Origin: Nonomuraea jiangxiensis
GTDB taxonomy: Bacteria; Actinomycetota; Actinomycetes; Streptosporangiales; Streptosporangiaceae
Direction: 5' to 3'
Length of the DNA: 64,000 nt
Assembly: GCF_900099965.1 (NCBI RefSeq)
Contig: NZ_FNDJ01000026.1
Location: 1 to 64,000, forward strand
The translations under genes and the position numbers were made by a program. Of this stretch, positions 34,318 to 42,329 are shown piece by piece. Under the pieces are notes generated by a model, which was not told the DNA's origin, made no database searches, and saw only the letters and a list, made by a program, of their open reading frames with translations. How positions within the stretch are numbered: the first letter of the stretch is position 1; each line of letters begins with the position of its first letter.

Positions 34318-34617
34318 ATGAGGGTACGTGTCGAGGGCGATTCCATGCGTCCCGCACTGGTTCCGGGGGACTGGCTGCTGGTTCGGCGGGGAGCCGCCGT
34401 CCACCCGGGCGACCTCGTGGTGGCCAGACTCCCGGGCGATCCCGATCAGCTCATCGTGAAACGGGCGCAGTGGCACGGCGCGGACGGCTGGTGGCTGGAG
34501 AGCGACAACCAGCGGGCCAGCGGGCGGCGCGACAGCTGGGACTTCGGCCCGGTCCACGACATCGTCGGGCGCGTCGTGCTGCGCTACTGGCCGTTGGTAC
34601 GCCGCCGGGCGCGGTAG
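34318..34617 (+). CDS. sodX: Nickel-type superoxide dismutase maturation protease SodX
   Basis: The 99-residue S24/S26-like peptidase has Ser9 (VEGDSMRPALVPGDWLLV) and Lys48 (QLIVKRA) as the catalytic dyad. It removes the SodN propeptide. It shares a divergent promoter region with sodN. The last 34 nt overlap the convergent CGNR-protein gene. Homology and length support the ATG at 34318. Confidence 0.93.
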   Translation: MRVRVEGDSMRPALVPGDWLLVRRGAAVHPGDLVVARLPGDPDQLIVKRAQWHGADGWWLESDNQRASGRRDSWDFGPVHDIVGRVVLRYWPLVRRRAR

Positions 34618-35027
34618 GCGGCGACGTTGGCCCGGCTGGCGCAGCGGGCCGAGCAGTAGCGGCGGGAGCGGTTGGAGGAGGTGTCCAGGAACGCCTGGCC
34701 ACAGTGCGGCTCCCGGCACCGGCCGAACCGGTCCACGCCCAGCTCGGCCACGACCGCGGCCAGGCCCATCACGGCTCCGGCGGCGACGTCCGGGGCCAGG
34801 TGCAGGTGCCAGCGGCCGTCGTGGTCCGTGAGCTGCGGGCGTACGGGATAACGCACCAGCAGGGCGTTGAGCAGCGCGGCCACGGCCTGCTCGGCGCCGG
34901 CCGCGTCGGACACCGCGGCCGCGTCGAACACGGCGGCGAGCTCGTCGCGCAGCCGCCGGAGCTCGGGCGGCGGGTCGGGATCGTTGACCAGCCGGACTGC
35001 CCACTCGGCGTAAGAGGTCAGATCCAT
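34584..35027 (-). CDS. CGNR zinc-finger domain protein (ABATE type)
   Basis: The 147-residue protein has a short helical N-terminal ABATE-like region and a C-terminal zinc finger, RCREPHCGQAFLDTSSN followed by YCSARCASRANVAAYRAR, which has the Cys pairs of the CGNR family. These proteins are presumed stress-related transcription regulators. It is somewhat short for the family. It overlaps sodX by 34 nt on the opposite strand. Confidence 0.85.
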   Translation of the reverse strand: MDLTSYAEWAVRLVNDPDPPPELRRLRDELAAVFDAAAVSDAAGAEQAVAALLNALLVRYPVRPQLTDHDGRWHLHLAPDVAAGAVMGLAAVVAELGVDRFGRCREPHCGQAFLDTSSNRSRRYCSARCASRANVAAYRARRRTNGQ

Positions 35028-35105
35028 GCGGATCTATTACACCAGAACGGGGGCAGGAGCGGGGGCGGCGCCGTGGCGGCGGGGTGCCGGCCCGCCGCCG
35101 TACGG

Positions 35106-35849
35106 CTACTCCTCGGGGTGCAGGACGCGGTGCAGGAACGTACGGGTGCGTTCGTGCTGAGGGTCGCCGATGACCTGGGCCGGGACGCCGTCCTCGACGA
35201 CGACACCGCCGTCCATGAACACCACCCGGTCGGCCACCTGGCGGGCGAAGCCCATCTCATGGGTGACCACGAGCATGGTCATCCCCTCCTCGGCCAGCTT
35301 GCGCATGACCGTGAGCACGTCGCCGACCAGCTCGGGGTCGAGCGCGGAGGTGGGCTCGTCGAACAGCATCAGGTCCGGGTTCATGGCCAGCGCCCTGGCG
35401 ATGGCCACCCGCTGCTGCTGCCCGCCCGAGAGCTGCCCGGGCAGGGAGTCGCACTTGTCGCTGACGCCGACCTTGTCGAGATTTTCCCTGGCGATGACCT
35501 CGGCGTCGGTCTTGCTCCGCTTCAGCACCCGCTGCTGGGCGATCATCACGTTCTGCAGCGCGGTCATGTGCGGGAAGAGGTTGAACTGCTGGAACACCAT
35601 GCCGATGTGCCGGCGGACGGCGTCGATGTCCACGTCGCGGTCGGTGAGCTCGACGCCCTGGACGTAGACCTTGCCCTTGGTGGGCTGCTCCAGCAGGTTC
35701 ACGCAGCGCAGCAGGGTGGACTTGCCCGAGCCCGACGGGCCGATGACGCAGACCACCTGGCCGGGGTCGACCGTGAGGTCGATGCCCTTGAGCACCTCGT
35801 TCTGGCCGAAGCGTTTGTGCAGGTCCTGCAGCTCGATGGCGTGCGTCAT
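35106..35849 (-). CDS. Polar amino acid ABC transporter ATP-binding protein (GlnQ type)
   Basis: The 247-residue ATPase has Walker A GPSGSGKST (37-45), the signature LSGGQQQRVAIARA, Walker B LMLFDEP and switch His in VTHEMGF. FNLFPHMTALQNV after the Q-loop is typical of the polar amino acid importer class. It is the last gene of the binding protein-permease-ATPase operon and overlaps the permease by 4 nt. Confidence 0.95.
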   Translation of the reverse strand: MTHAIELQDLHKRFGQNEVLKGIDLTVDPGQVVCVIGPSGSGKSTLLRCVNLLEQPTKGKVYVQGVELTDRDVDIDAVRRHIGMVFQQFNLFPHMTALQNVMIAQQRVLKRSKTDAEVIARENLDKVGVSDKCDSLPGQLSGGQQQRVAIARALAMNPDLMLFDEPTSALDPELVGDVLTVMRKLAEEGMTMLVVTHEMGFARQVADRVVFMDGGVVVEDGVPAQVIGDPQHERTRTFLHRVLHPEE

Positions 35850-36673
35850 CGTGTCCTTCCCTTACGTCCCTCCAGCCGGGACGCGAGGTAGCCCAGCGGG
35901 ATCGTGACGATCAGGTATGTGATGCCGGCGACCAGGATGGGCGTGGCGTTGGCGTGCTGGGAGGCCTGGTCGTTGCCGAACTTGGCCAGCTCGACGTACT
36001 GGCCGGAGACACCCAGGAAGAACACCAGCGAGGAGTCCTTCAGCAGGGCCACGAACTGGTTGGTGGTCGGCGGGATGACCATCCGGATGGCCTGCGGGAT
36101 CACCACGGTGATCTGGGCCCTGGTGGCGGACATGCCGAGCGACCTGGCCGCCTCCGTCTGGCCCTTGGGCACGGCCTGCAGGCCCGCGCGGAAGACCTCG
36201 GCCTGGTAGGCCGCCCCGATCAGGCCCAGCCCCAGGATGCCCTGGCCGTACGTGCCGCCGGGCACCTCGAACCCGGACAGCGCCAGCGGCATGAACACGA
36301 TCATCAGGAAGATCAGCAGCGCGGGGAGGCCGCGGAAGATCTCGATGTAGATGATCGCGATCCAGCGGTAGGGCCCGACCTGCGAGAGCCGCATGAGAGC
36401 GAGCAGCAGCCCGAGCACGAACGAGAAGACGAATCCGCCCACCGCGTAGATGATCGTGTTGCGTAGCGCGACCGTGAACAGCTCGGGCAGCGATTCGCGG
36501 GCGACGTCGAGCTTGGCGAAGTTCTGGGCCAGGCTGCCCCAGTCGGCGAACAGCGCGACGGCGACGAGCGCCACCACCAGGACGACGTACTGGATGCCCC
36601 GGCTGATCTGCTGTCTTTTCCGGGGGCTGAGCCCGCCGCGGGCGGGCTCAGCCGTCTTGGGCTGGTCGGCCAT
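35846..36673 (-). CDS. Polar amino acid ABC transporter permease
   Basis: The 275-residue membrane protein of the His/Glu/Gln/Arg family (HisM type) has about five hydrophobic spans. The cytoplasmic EAA-like loop is visible (EAARSLGMSATRAQITVVIP). RGLPALLIFLMIVF is typical. It follows the binding-protein gene by 3 nt and overlaps the ATPase gene. Confidence 0.94.
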   Translation of the reverse strand: MADQPKTAEPARGGLSPRKRQQISRGIQYVVLVVALVAVALFADWGSLAQNFAKLDVARESLPELFTVALRNTIIYAVGGFVFSFVLGLLLALMRLSQVGPYRWIAIIYIEIFRGLPALLIFLMIVFMPLALSGFEVPGGTYGQGILGLGLIGAAYQAEVFRAGLQAVPKGQTEAARSLGMSATRAQITVVIPQAIRMVIPPTTNQFVALLKDSSLVFFLGVSGQYVELAKFGNDQASQHANATPILVAGITYLIVTIPLGYLASRLEGRKGRTR

Positions 36674-36676
36674 GGA

Positions 36677-37534
36677 TCAGCCCAGCTCGCCGGGCTTCTT
36701 GTCGAACCACTTCATGAAGATCTTCTCGTAGGTGCCGTCGGACTTGGCCTTGGTGATCTCGTCGTTGATCGTCTTGAGCAGCACCGGGTCGGCGCCCTTC
36801 TTGAGGCCGATGCCGTACTGCTCGCCGGTGTTCAGGCTGGCGATCAGCTCGAACTTCGCCGCGACGTCGGGCTTCTTCAGCCAGGTCAGCACGACGGGCA
36901 GGTCCTGGATGATGACGTCGGCCTGCCCGGCCTGCAGGGCCAGCAGCTCCTTGGAGGAGTCGGCGTACTCGGTGGGGTCGAAGCCCTTCTCCTGGGCGTA
37001 CGACAGGCCGGTGGTGCTGGCCTGGGCGCCGAGCTTGAGGTTCTTGGCCTTCACGTCCTCCAGTGACTTGGCCCCCGTGCCCTTCTTGGCCAGCAGCGCC
37101 TGCGTGGCGTCGAAGTAGGGGACGGAGAAGTCGATGTTCTGCTGGCGCTCGGGGGTGATGGTCATGCCGGCGGCGGCCACGTCGCACTTGCCGGCGGCCA
37201 TCGCCGCACCACTCTTGATCACCGCGAAGTCGATGTCCACGATGTTCTGGGTCACACCGAGCTTCTTCGCCGCCAGGTCCACGATGTCGACGTCGAACCC
37301 GACGATCTTCCCGCTCGCGTCCTGGAACTGGAACGGCTCGTAAGGGATGTTCGTGCAGACCGTGAGCTTGCCGGGCTCGACCAGCTTGACGCCGCCACCG
37401 GCCGCGGAGGCGCTCGCGCTGGTGGTGCCGGAGCTCGAGCCGGTGTCGCTGCCGCACGCGCTCAGCGCGAGGGCGGCGGTCAGGGCGAGCGCGCCGGCGG
37501 CGTAGCCACGGCGGCCTTTGGGGCTGAGGGCCAT
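36677..37534 (-). CDS. Extracellular amino acid-binding lipoprotein (SBP family 3)
   Basis: The 285-residue protein has a signal with lipobox LSAC (Cys27), a Ser/Ala-rich linker and a family 3 solute-binding domain (EPFQFQDASGKIVGFDVDIV, AGMTITPERQQNIDFSVPY). It delivers a polar amino acid to the permease pair downstream. Its promoter must lie in the 280 nt shared with the divergent malic enzyme gene. Confidence 0.93.
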   Translation of the reverse strand: MALSPKGRRGYAAGALALTAALALSACGSDTGSSSGTTSASASAAGGGVKLVEPGKLTVCTNIPYEPFQFQDASGKIVGFDVDIVDLAAKKLGVTQNIVDIDFAVIKSGAAMAAGKCDVAAAGMTITPERQQNIDFSVPYFDATQALLAKKGTGAKSLEDVKAKNLKLGAQASTTGLSYAQEKGFDPTEYADSSKELLALQAGQADVIIQDLPVVLTWLKKPDVAAKFELIASLNTGEQYGIGLKKGADPVLLKTINDEITKAKSDGTYEKIFMKWFDKKPGELG

Positions 37535-37816
37535 GTATGGCCTCCTCGTTGTTAAATGCCAGAAAGTTGCGTTTTGTGCAGTTTAAATGGGGTTTAGCGG
37601 CGGTCCGTCATCGGACATTTAACGATGCGTCAACGGAACGGCGTCGGGGGCGAGACCGACACCATCTCACCATGTGGCAAGATGGGCGGACGGGTGACCC
37701 CCGATCCCCCTCGGAGACGGCCGACGAGGGAGTTCTGGCAGCTACCGAAGCCAGCCCGCTCGCCGCGATCGTCCCGCCGAAGGTTTCTTCCGCTCCCGAT
37801 GACTACAGGGGTCGCT

Positions 37817-39007
37817 GTGGCTGCCAAGCCCGCTTCTGCTTCCGTTGATTCACTCGATCTCGACCCGGCCTTCGCGCTGCATCGCGGTGGCAAGATCGAG
37901 GTTCGCTCCACCGTTTCCGTTCGCGACGCGGACGACCTCTCGCTCGCCTACACCCCCGGCGTCGCCCGGGTCTGCACCGCCATAGCCGACACGCCCGCGC
38001 TGGCCCAGGACTACACCTGGGTCTCCAACGTGGTCGCCGTGGTCACCGACGGCACCGCCGTGCTCGGCCTCGGCGACATCGGCCCCTCGGCCGCCATGCC
38101 GGTCATGGAGGGCAAGGCGCTGCTGTTCAAGGAGTTCGCCAACGTCGACGCCGTGCCCCTCTGCCTCGACTGCACCGACGTGGACGCGATCGTCGAGACC
38201 GTCGTGCGCCTCGCGCCGTCGTTCGGCGGCGTCAACCTGGAGGACATCAGCGCCCCGCGCTGCTTCGAGGTCGAGGACCGGCTGCGCGAGCTGCTCGACA
38301 TCCCCGTCTTCCACGACGACCAGCACGGCACGGCCATCGTGACGCTCGCCGCCCTGCAGAACGCCGCCCGCCTGACCGGCCGCCCGCTCGGCGACCTGCG
38401 CGCCGTCGTGGCAGGCGCGGGCGCGTCGGGCGTCGCGGTCACCCGCATCCTGCTGGAGGCCGGCATCGGCGACATCGCGGTCTCCGACTCCAAGGGCATG
38501 ATCTACCAGGGCCGGGAGGACCTCAACCCGGTCAAGGAGGCCCTCGCCCGCGACACCAACCGCGCGGGCCGCACCGGCTCCACGGAAGAGGCCCTGGCGG
38601 GCGCCGACGTGTTCGTGGGGCTGTCCGGGTCCACCCTCTCCGAGCAGGCCATCGCCTCCATGGCGCCGGACGCCATCGTGTTCGCGCTGTCCAACCCGAC
38701 GCCGGAGGTGCACCCGGAGGTGGCCGCCAGGCACGCCAAGGTGGTGGCCACCGGGCGCTCCGACTTCCCCAACCAGATCAACAACGTGCTGGCCTTTCCC
38801 GGGGTCTTCCGTGGCGCGCTGGACGTGCGGGCCACCGCGATCACCGAGAACATGAAGGTGGCCGCGGCCGGTGCGCTGGCGGACGTCGTCGGCGACGAGC
38901 TCTCGGCGACGTACATCATCCCCAGCCCGTTCGACGAGCGGGTCGCGCCCGCAGTCTCCGCCGCCGTGGCCGCCCAGGCCAAGACGGACGGCGTCGCCCG
39001 CCGCTGA
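37817..39007 (+). CDS. NAD(P)-dependent malic enzyme
   Basis: The enzyme of about 396 residues decarboxylates malate to pyruvate. Catalytic Tyr45 (LAYTPGVARV), Lys100 (VMEGKALL), metal ligands in NLEDI (about 140-144) and the FHDDQHGTA segment (about 165-173), and a Rossmann motif GAGASG (about 200) are present. It is the short bacterial type without a phosphotransacetylase domain. The GTG at 37817 has an AGGGG ribosome site; an ATG at 37799 is an alternative. Confidence 0.95.
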   Translation: MAAKPASASVDSLDLDPAFALHRGGKIEVRSTVSVRDADDLSLAYTPGVARVCTAIADTPALAQDYTWVSNVVAVVTDGTAVLGLGDIGPSAAMPVMEGKALLFKEFANVDAVPLCLDCTDVDAIVETVVRLAPSFGGVNLEDISAPRCFEVEDRLRELLDIPVFHDDQHGTAIVTLAALQNAARLTGRPLGDLRAVVAGAGASGVAVTRILLEAGIGDIAVSDSKGMIYQGREDLNPVKEALARDTNRAGRTGSTEEALAGADVFVGLSGSTLSEQAIASMAPDAIVFALSNPTPEVHPEVAARHAKVVATGRSDFPNQINNVLAFPGVFRGALDVRATAITENMKVAAAGALADVVGDELSATYIIPSPFDERVAPAVSAAVAAQAKTDGVARR

Positions 39008-39034
39008 CCCGCTGACCCACTGACCCGCTGACCC
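39003..39034. repeat. Four tandem 8-bp repeats spanning the malic enzyme stop
   Basis: Units GCTGACCC, GCTGACCC, ACTGACCC, GCTGACCC follow one another without gaps. The first unit contains the TGA stop codon of the malic enzyme gene. They sit directly before the terminator hairpin. Confidence 0.75.
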
Positions 39035-39037
39035 GCC

Positions 39038-39075
39038 GGAGCGAGGGCCCTTTCGGCCCTCGCTCCTTGCTTTGT
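39038..39075 (+). terminator. Intrinsic terminator downstream of the malic enzyme gene
   Basis: GGAGCGAGGGCC (39038-39049) pairs perfectly with GGCCCTCGCTCC (39055-39066) around CTTTC and is followed by the T-rich TTGCTTTGT. It lies about 30 nt after the stop. Confidence 0.85.
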
Positions 39076-39226
39076 GCCTCAAGCCTGACCGCGGGCACGG
39101 CCCGCGACGGCGGCGGGATGGAGTTGGGATGCTCTTTGGGAACTGCCATAAAACCTTTACCCAAGGTGCTATAACTGTAGCTCTCTGTAAGGGATGTGGG
39201 CGCCCACTCCTGTGACGAGGAGAGCG

Positions 39227-40585
39227 ATGGAACGCGAGCCTAATCGACTGCTGCAGCAGCTCATCGCGGAGGCGGGGTTCTCCCACAAGGGATTGGCCAG
39301 GCGCCTCAACGATCTGGGCGCTGCACGCGGCACCCCGGGCCTCAAATACGACCACAGCTCGGTTCTGCGCTGGATCGGTGGTCAGAGGCCGCGTGATCCG
39401 GTGCCCGGCCTGCTCAGGGAGATCTTCGCACTGCGGCTGGGCCGGCCGGTGACCTCGGAGGACCTGGGAATGCCGGCGAGCATCACACCCCTCGATCTCG
39501 GACAGGAGTTCACGCACACGTGGCAGGAGGGGGTCGCGACCGTGACGGCGCTGTGGCGGGCCGACGTGGAAAGACGGAGGTTTCTGATCGACTCCACGTT
39601 CGCGATAGGAGCAGGCTCCATCGGAGCCGTGCGCTGGTTGACGTGCCCTTCAGAGGGACGCCCTGGCGGCAGGGGCACGCGGCGGGTGGGCCGCGCGGAC
39701 ATCGCCGCCATCCAAGAGGTCACCCGCTCGTTCGGTGAGCTCGACAACCGTTTCGGCAGCGGACGGGTCCGCTCGTCGGTGGTCAAATACCTCGACACCG
39801 CCGTCTCGCCTCTGCTCAAGGACGGCTCGTACGGCGATTCCACCGGCCGCCGGTTGGCCGCCGCGGCCGCCGAGCTGACCCGCCTGGCGGGGTGGATGGC
39901 CTACGACATGGAGCAGCACGGGCTCGCCCAGCGCTACCTGATCCAGGCCCTGCGCCTGGCCAGGGGCGCCGACGACCACACCCTGGGCGGCGAGATCCTG
40001 GCCGGCATGGCACACCAGGCCGTCTACATGGGCCAGCCGGCCCATGCGCTCGACCTGGCCAGGGCCGCCCAGCTGGCGGCCCGCCGGGCCGGCGTCCACA
40101 CGCTGCTGGCCTCCGCGCACGTCCTGGAGGCCCACGCCCACGCGGGACTGGGCGACGCCCGCTCCTGCGGCGGCGCCCTGCAGGCGGCCGAGCGCGCCTT
40201 CGAGGCCCGCAGGCCCGCCGAGGAGCCCGGGTGGCTGAGCTACTTCGACGAGGCCTACCTGTCGGCCAAGTTCGCCCACTGTTTCCGGGACCTGGGGGAG
40301 GGCGAGCGGACCGTGCACATGGCGCGGCGCTCGCTCGACATGGACTCCCGCTACGTCCGCGGGCGCATGTTCAATCTGTCGCTGCTGGCCGCGGGGCTGC
40401 TGCAGAGCGGGGAGCTGGAGGAGGCCTGTGTGGCGGCGGCCAGCGCCTTCACGCTGGCCGGTGACCTGCAGTCGGCCCGGTCGCGGTCCTACGTGGCCGA
40501 TCTGCGGCGGCGGCTGGAGCCGTACAAGAAGGAGCGGCCCGTGCTGGCGCTGCGCGAACACACGCGGGAGCTCACCAGCGCGTGA
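39227..40585 (+). CDS. NsdA-like transcriptional regulator with helical-repeat domain
   Basis: The 452-residue protein begins with a helix-turn-helix-like region (PNRLLQQLIAEAGFSHKGLA, DHSSVLRWIGGQRPRDPVP, about 5-75). It continues with a long Ala/Leu-rich helical-repeat region of TPR character (about 200-430). This is the plan of Streptomyces NsdA and relatives, which repress sporulation and antibiotic production. GAGGAGAGCG precedes the ATG at 39227. The target genes are unknown. An upstream A+T-richer stretch (39140-39200) may hold its promoter. Confidence 0.82.
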   Translation: MEREPNRLLQQLIAEAGFSHKGLARRLNDLGAARGTPGLKYDHSSVLRWIGGQRPRDPVPGLLREIFALRLGRPVTSEDLGMPASITPLDLGQEFTHTWQEGVATVTALWRADVERRRFLIDSTFAIGAGSIGAVRWLTCPSEGRPGGRGTRRVGRADIAAIQEVTRSFGELDNRFGSGRVRSSVVKYLDTAVSPLLKDGSYGDSTGRRLAAAAAELTRLAGWMAYDMEQHGLAQRYLIQALRLARGADDHTLGGEILAGMAHQAVYMGQPAHALDLARAAQLAARRAGVHTLLASAHVLEAHAHAGLGDARSCGGALQAAERAFEARRPAEEPGWLSYFDEAYLSAKFAHCFRDLGEGERTVHMARRSLDMDSRYVRGRMFNLSLLAAGLLQSGELEEACVAAASAFTLAGDLQSARSRSYVADLRRRLEPYKKERPVLALREHTRELTSA

Positions 40586-40612
40586 AAGACCGGCCCGGAC
40601 GCCGGGCCGCGC

Positions 40613-40657
40613 AACGGGAAGGCCCGGGAGGCTTCGTGCCTCCCGGGCCTTCCCGTT
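40613..40657. terminator. Bidirectional hairpin between convergent genes
   Basis: A perfect 20-bp stem, from AACGGGAAGG (40613-40622) through CCCGGGAGGC, pairs with its complement at 40638-40657 around the loop TTCGT. It lies between the stops of the NsdA-like gene and the first protease-like gene and probably serves both. A long U-tract is lacking. Confidence 0.75.
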
Positions 40658-40665
40658 GTCCCGAT

Positions 40666-42159
40666 CTACTTGAGCAGCTCGCCGTTGGGGCCCACGATCG
40701 ACTTCGTGGCGGCGTAGTTCGCCTTGTTGTAGACGTCGGCCACCTCTCCGTCGAAGATGGCGGAGCTGATGGTGTCGATCCGGTTGTTCTCGTCGGTGTC
40801 GGCGAACAGGCTCGTCACGCCGTTGACGTAGCCGGTGCGCTTGCTGTTGTCGTACTTCATGAGCCAGGGGCCGCCGGTGGCGCCGCCGGTCATGGTGCAC
40901 TTGAGCGTCTGGTGGGTCTCGACCTTGAACGTGTTGATCTGGGTCGACTTGGTGCTGGTCTTGCCCGCGCACCACTTGGGGGTGAGGCCGGTGAACGCCT
41001 TGTCGCCGTCCGGGTGCGGGTCGGCCGGGTAGCCGAAGGCCACCACCTGCTGGCCCAGGGGCTGGTTCCAGGCCACGCCCTGGCCGCCGACGACGTCACC
41101 GAGGCGGCCGCGGTCGGTGGCGACGCCGATGTAGTAGTCCGCCACGAAGTACTTGCGGGACGTACCGGGCTTGACCCACTTCTGGGTGTAGTAGTGGGTG
41201 ATGGTGTAGTTGCCCAGCTTGTCGGGCCCGGTGCCCTTCTCGCCGAGGCCCTTGTAGGCCGCCCACTGCGGCTGGGTGACCTGCTCCACGACCGGCTCGC
41301 CGAACTTGCGGCCCTGGCCCTTGCCGGCCCTGGCCGCGGTGTAGGCGTCCTTGTTGACCTCAACCTTCTCCAGCACGGCGCCGGGGAAGTCGGGACCGAC
41401 CAGGTCCCCGGGCGCGTCCTTGCCCTCGGACCAGCAGTCGCCGAGCTCCAGCCGGCACTTGCCGAATTCCGCGGCGGTGATCTCGCGGGGCTTGACCCAC
41501 TTGTCGCCGCCCCAGGCCTTGAACTCCTTGGCCGTGACCCGCTTGTCCTTCGCCAGGGAGAAGCCGTTGTGCACCGCGACGAAGGCGAAGTCGCCGTCGT
41601 AGTCGTCGTAGGTGTCGAGGTCGTAGGCGGTGAAGGCGTACGCGCCGACGTAGACGCCCCACGGGGCGTTGCCCTGGTAGTAGCCGGGCACGAAGATCCA
41701 CTTGTCGTACACGTCGTCCTTGCCGTCGGCGAAGACGCACTGCCCCGCCGTGGCGACCAGGTTACGGTTCCTGGCCTGGATGGACGTGGCCGAGCACCAG
41801 TGGTACTTGCCGTCGGTGCCGCGGAAGAAGACCTTGCCGATGGTCTTGGGCAGGTTGACGTTCTTGGAGGTGACCGGCTTGGGGTTGGTGGTCGGGCCTG
41901 TCATGCCGGGCTTGCCGTCGGGGGCACCCTTGCTTCCCGTTGACACCAGCTTGGGCACGTCCTTGGTGTCCAGGCTGTACTGGGTGGCCTTGCGTAGCGC
42001 TGCTCCGTTCGACTCGAGCCAGAAGTAGGCGGCGCTGTACGCGTCGGAAGGCTTGGGGAGGAGGTCGTCTTTCGCCCATTTCGGTGCGGCGGTGGCGGGC
42101 TGGACGAGTATGGCGGCACTGAGGCCGGCGACGGCTAGGGGGATGAGCAGGCGCTTCAC
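40666..42159 (-). CDS. Secreted trypsin-like protein, catalytic His and Ser both replaced (array copy 1)
   Basis: The 497-residue protein has a signal peptide (about 1-24, cut near ATAAP) and a trypsin-fold domain. At the catalytic His position, TAGxC, there is Gln140 (TAGQC). The Asp position is Asp190 (GDFAFV), and the nucleophile site, normally GxSGG, reads GGATGG with Thr428. The conserved Cys pairs (122/141 and 397/421) are kept. An insert of about 130 residues sits between the Asp and Ser strands. A GTG start at 42159 has GGAGCCTCCT upstream. Proteolysis looks impossible by the normal mechanism. It ends the six-gene array. Confidence 0.85.
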   Translation of the reverse strand: MKRLLIPLAVAGLSAAILVQPATAAPKWAKDDLLPKPSDAYSAAYFWLESNGAALRKATQYSLDTKDVPKLVSTGSKGAPDGKPGMTGPTTNPKPVTSKNVNLPKTIGKVFFRGTDGKYHWCSATSIQARNRNLVATAGQCVFADGKDDVYDKWIFVPGYYQGNAPWGVYVGAYAFTAYDLDTYDDYDGDFAFVAVHNGFSLAKDKRVTAKEFKAWGGDKWVKPREITAAEFGKCRLELGDCWSEGKDAPGDLVGPDFPGAVLEKVEVNKDAYTAARAGKGQGRKFGEPVVEQVTQPQWAAYKGLGEKGTGPDKLGNYTITHYYTQKWVKPGTSRKYFVADYYIGVATDRGRLGDVVGGQGVAWNQPLGQQVVAFGYPADPHPDGDKAFTGLTPKWCAGKTSTKSTQINTFKVETHQTLKCTMTGGATGGPWLMKYDNSKRTGYVNGVTSLFADTDENNRIDTISSAIFDGEVADVYNKANYAATKSIVGPNGELLK

Positions 42160-42250
42160 AGGAGGCTCCACTGTTGTCAAATCGGGTGTAAAAAACCCTA
42201 TCGACACATCGGTCACTCTGGTGTCGAAAGATATAAATTTTCACTGAAAA

Positions 42251-42284
42251 GCCGAATGGGCCCGGCTGGATGCCGAGCCCATCG
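42251..42284 (-). terminator. Terminator downstream of array copy 2
   Basis: On the minus strand GATGGGCTCGGC, loop ATCCA and GCCGGGCCCATTC form a stem-loop followed by GGCTTTTC. It starts about 45 nt past the stop of the 42330-43889 gene and has the same design as the hairpin after copy 3. The A+T-rich DNA to its left (42170-42245) is the likely promoter area of copy 1. Confidence 0.75.
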
Positions 42285-42329
42285 GATGAAGCAGACCGCT
42301 AACCGGTTACAGCCGGTCGCTGTCCCCTA

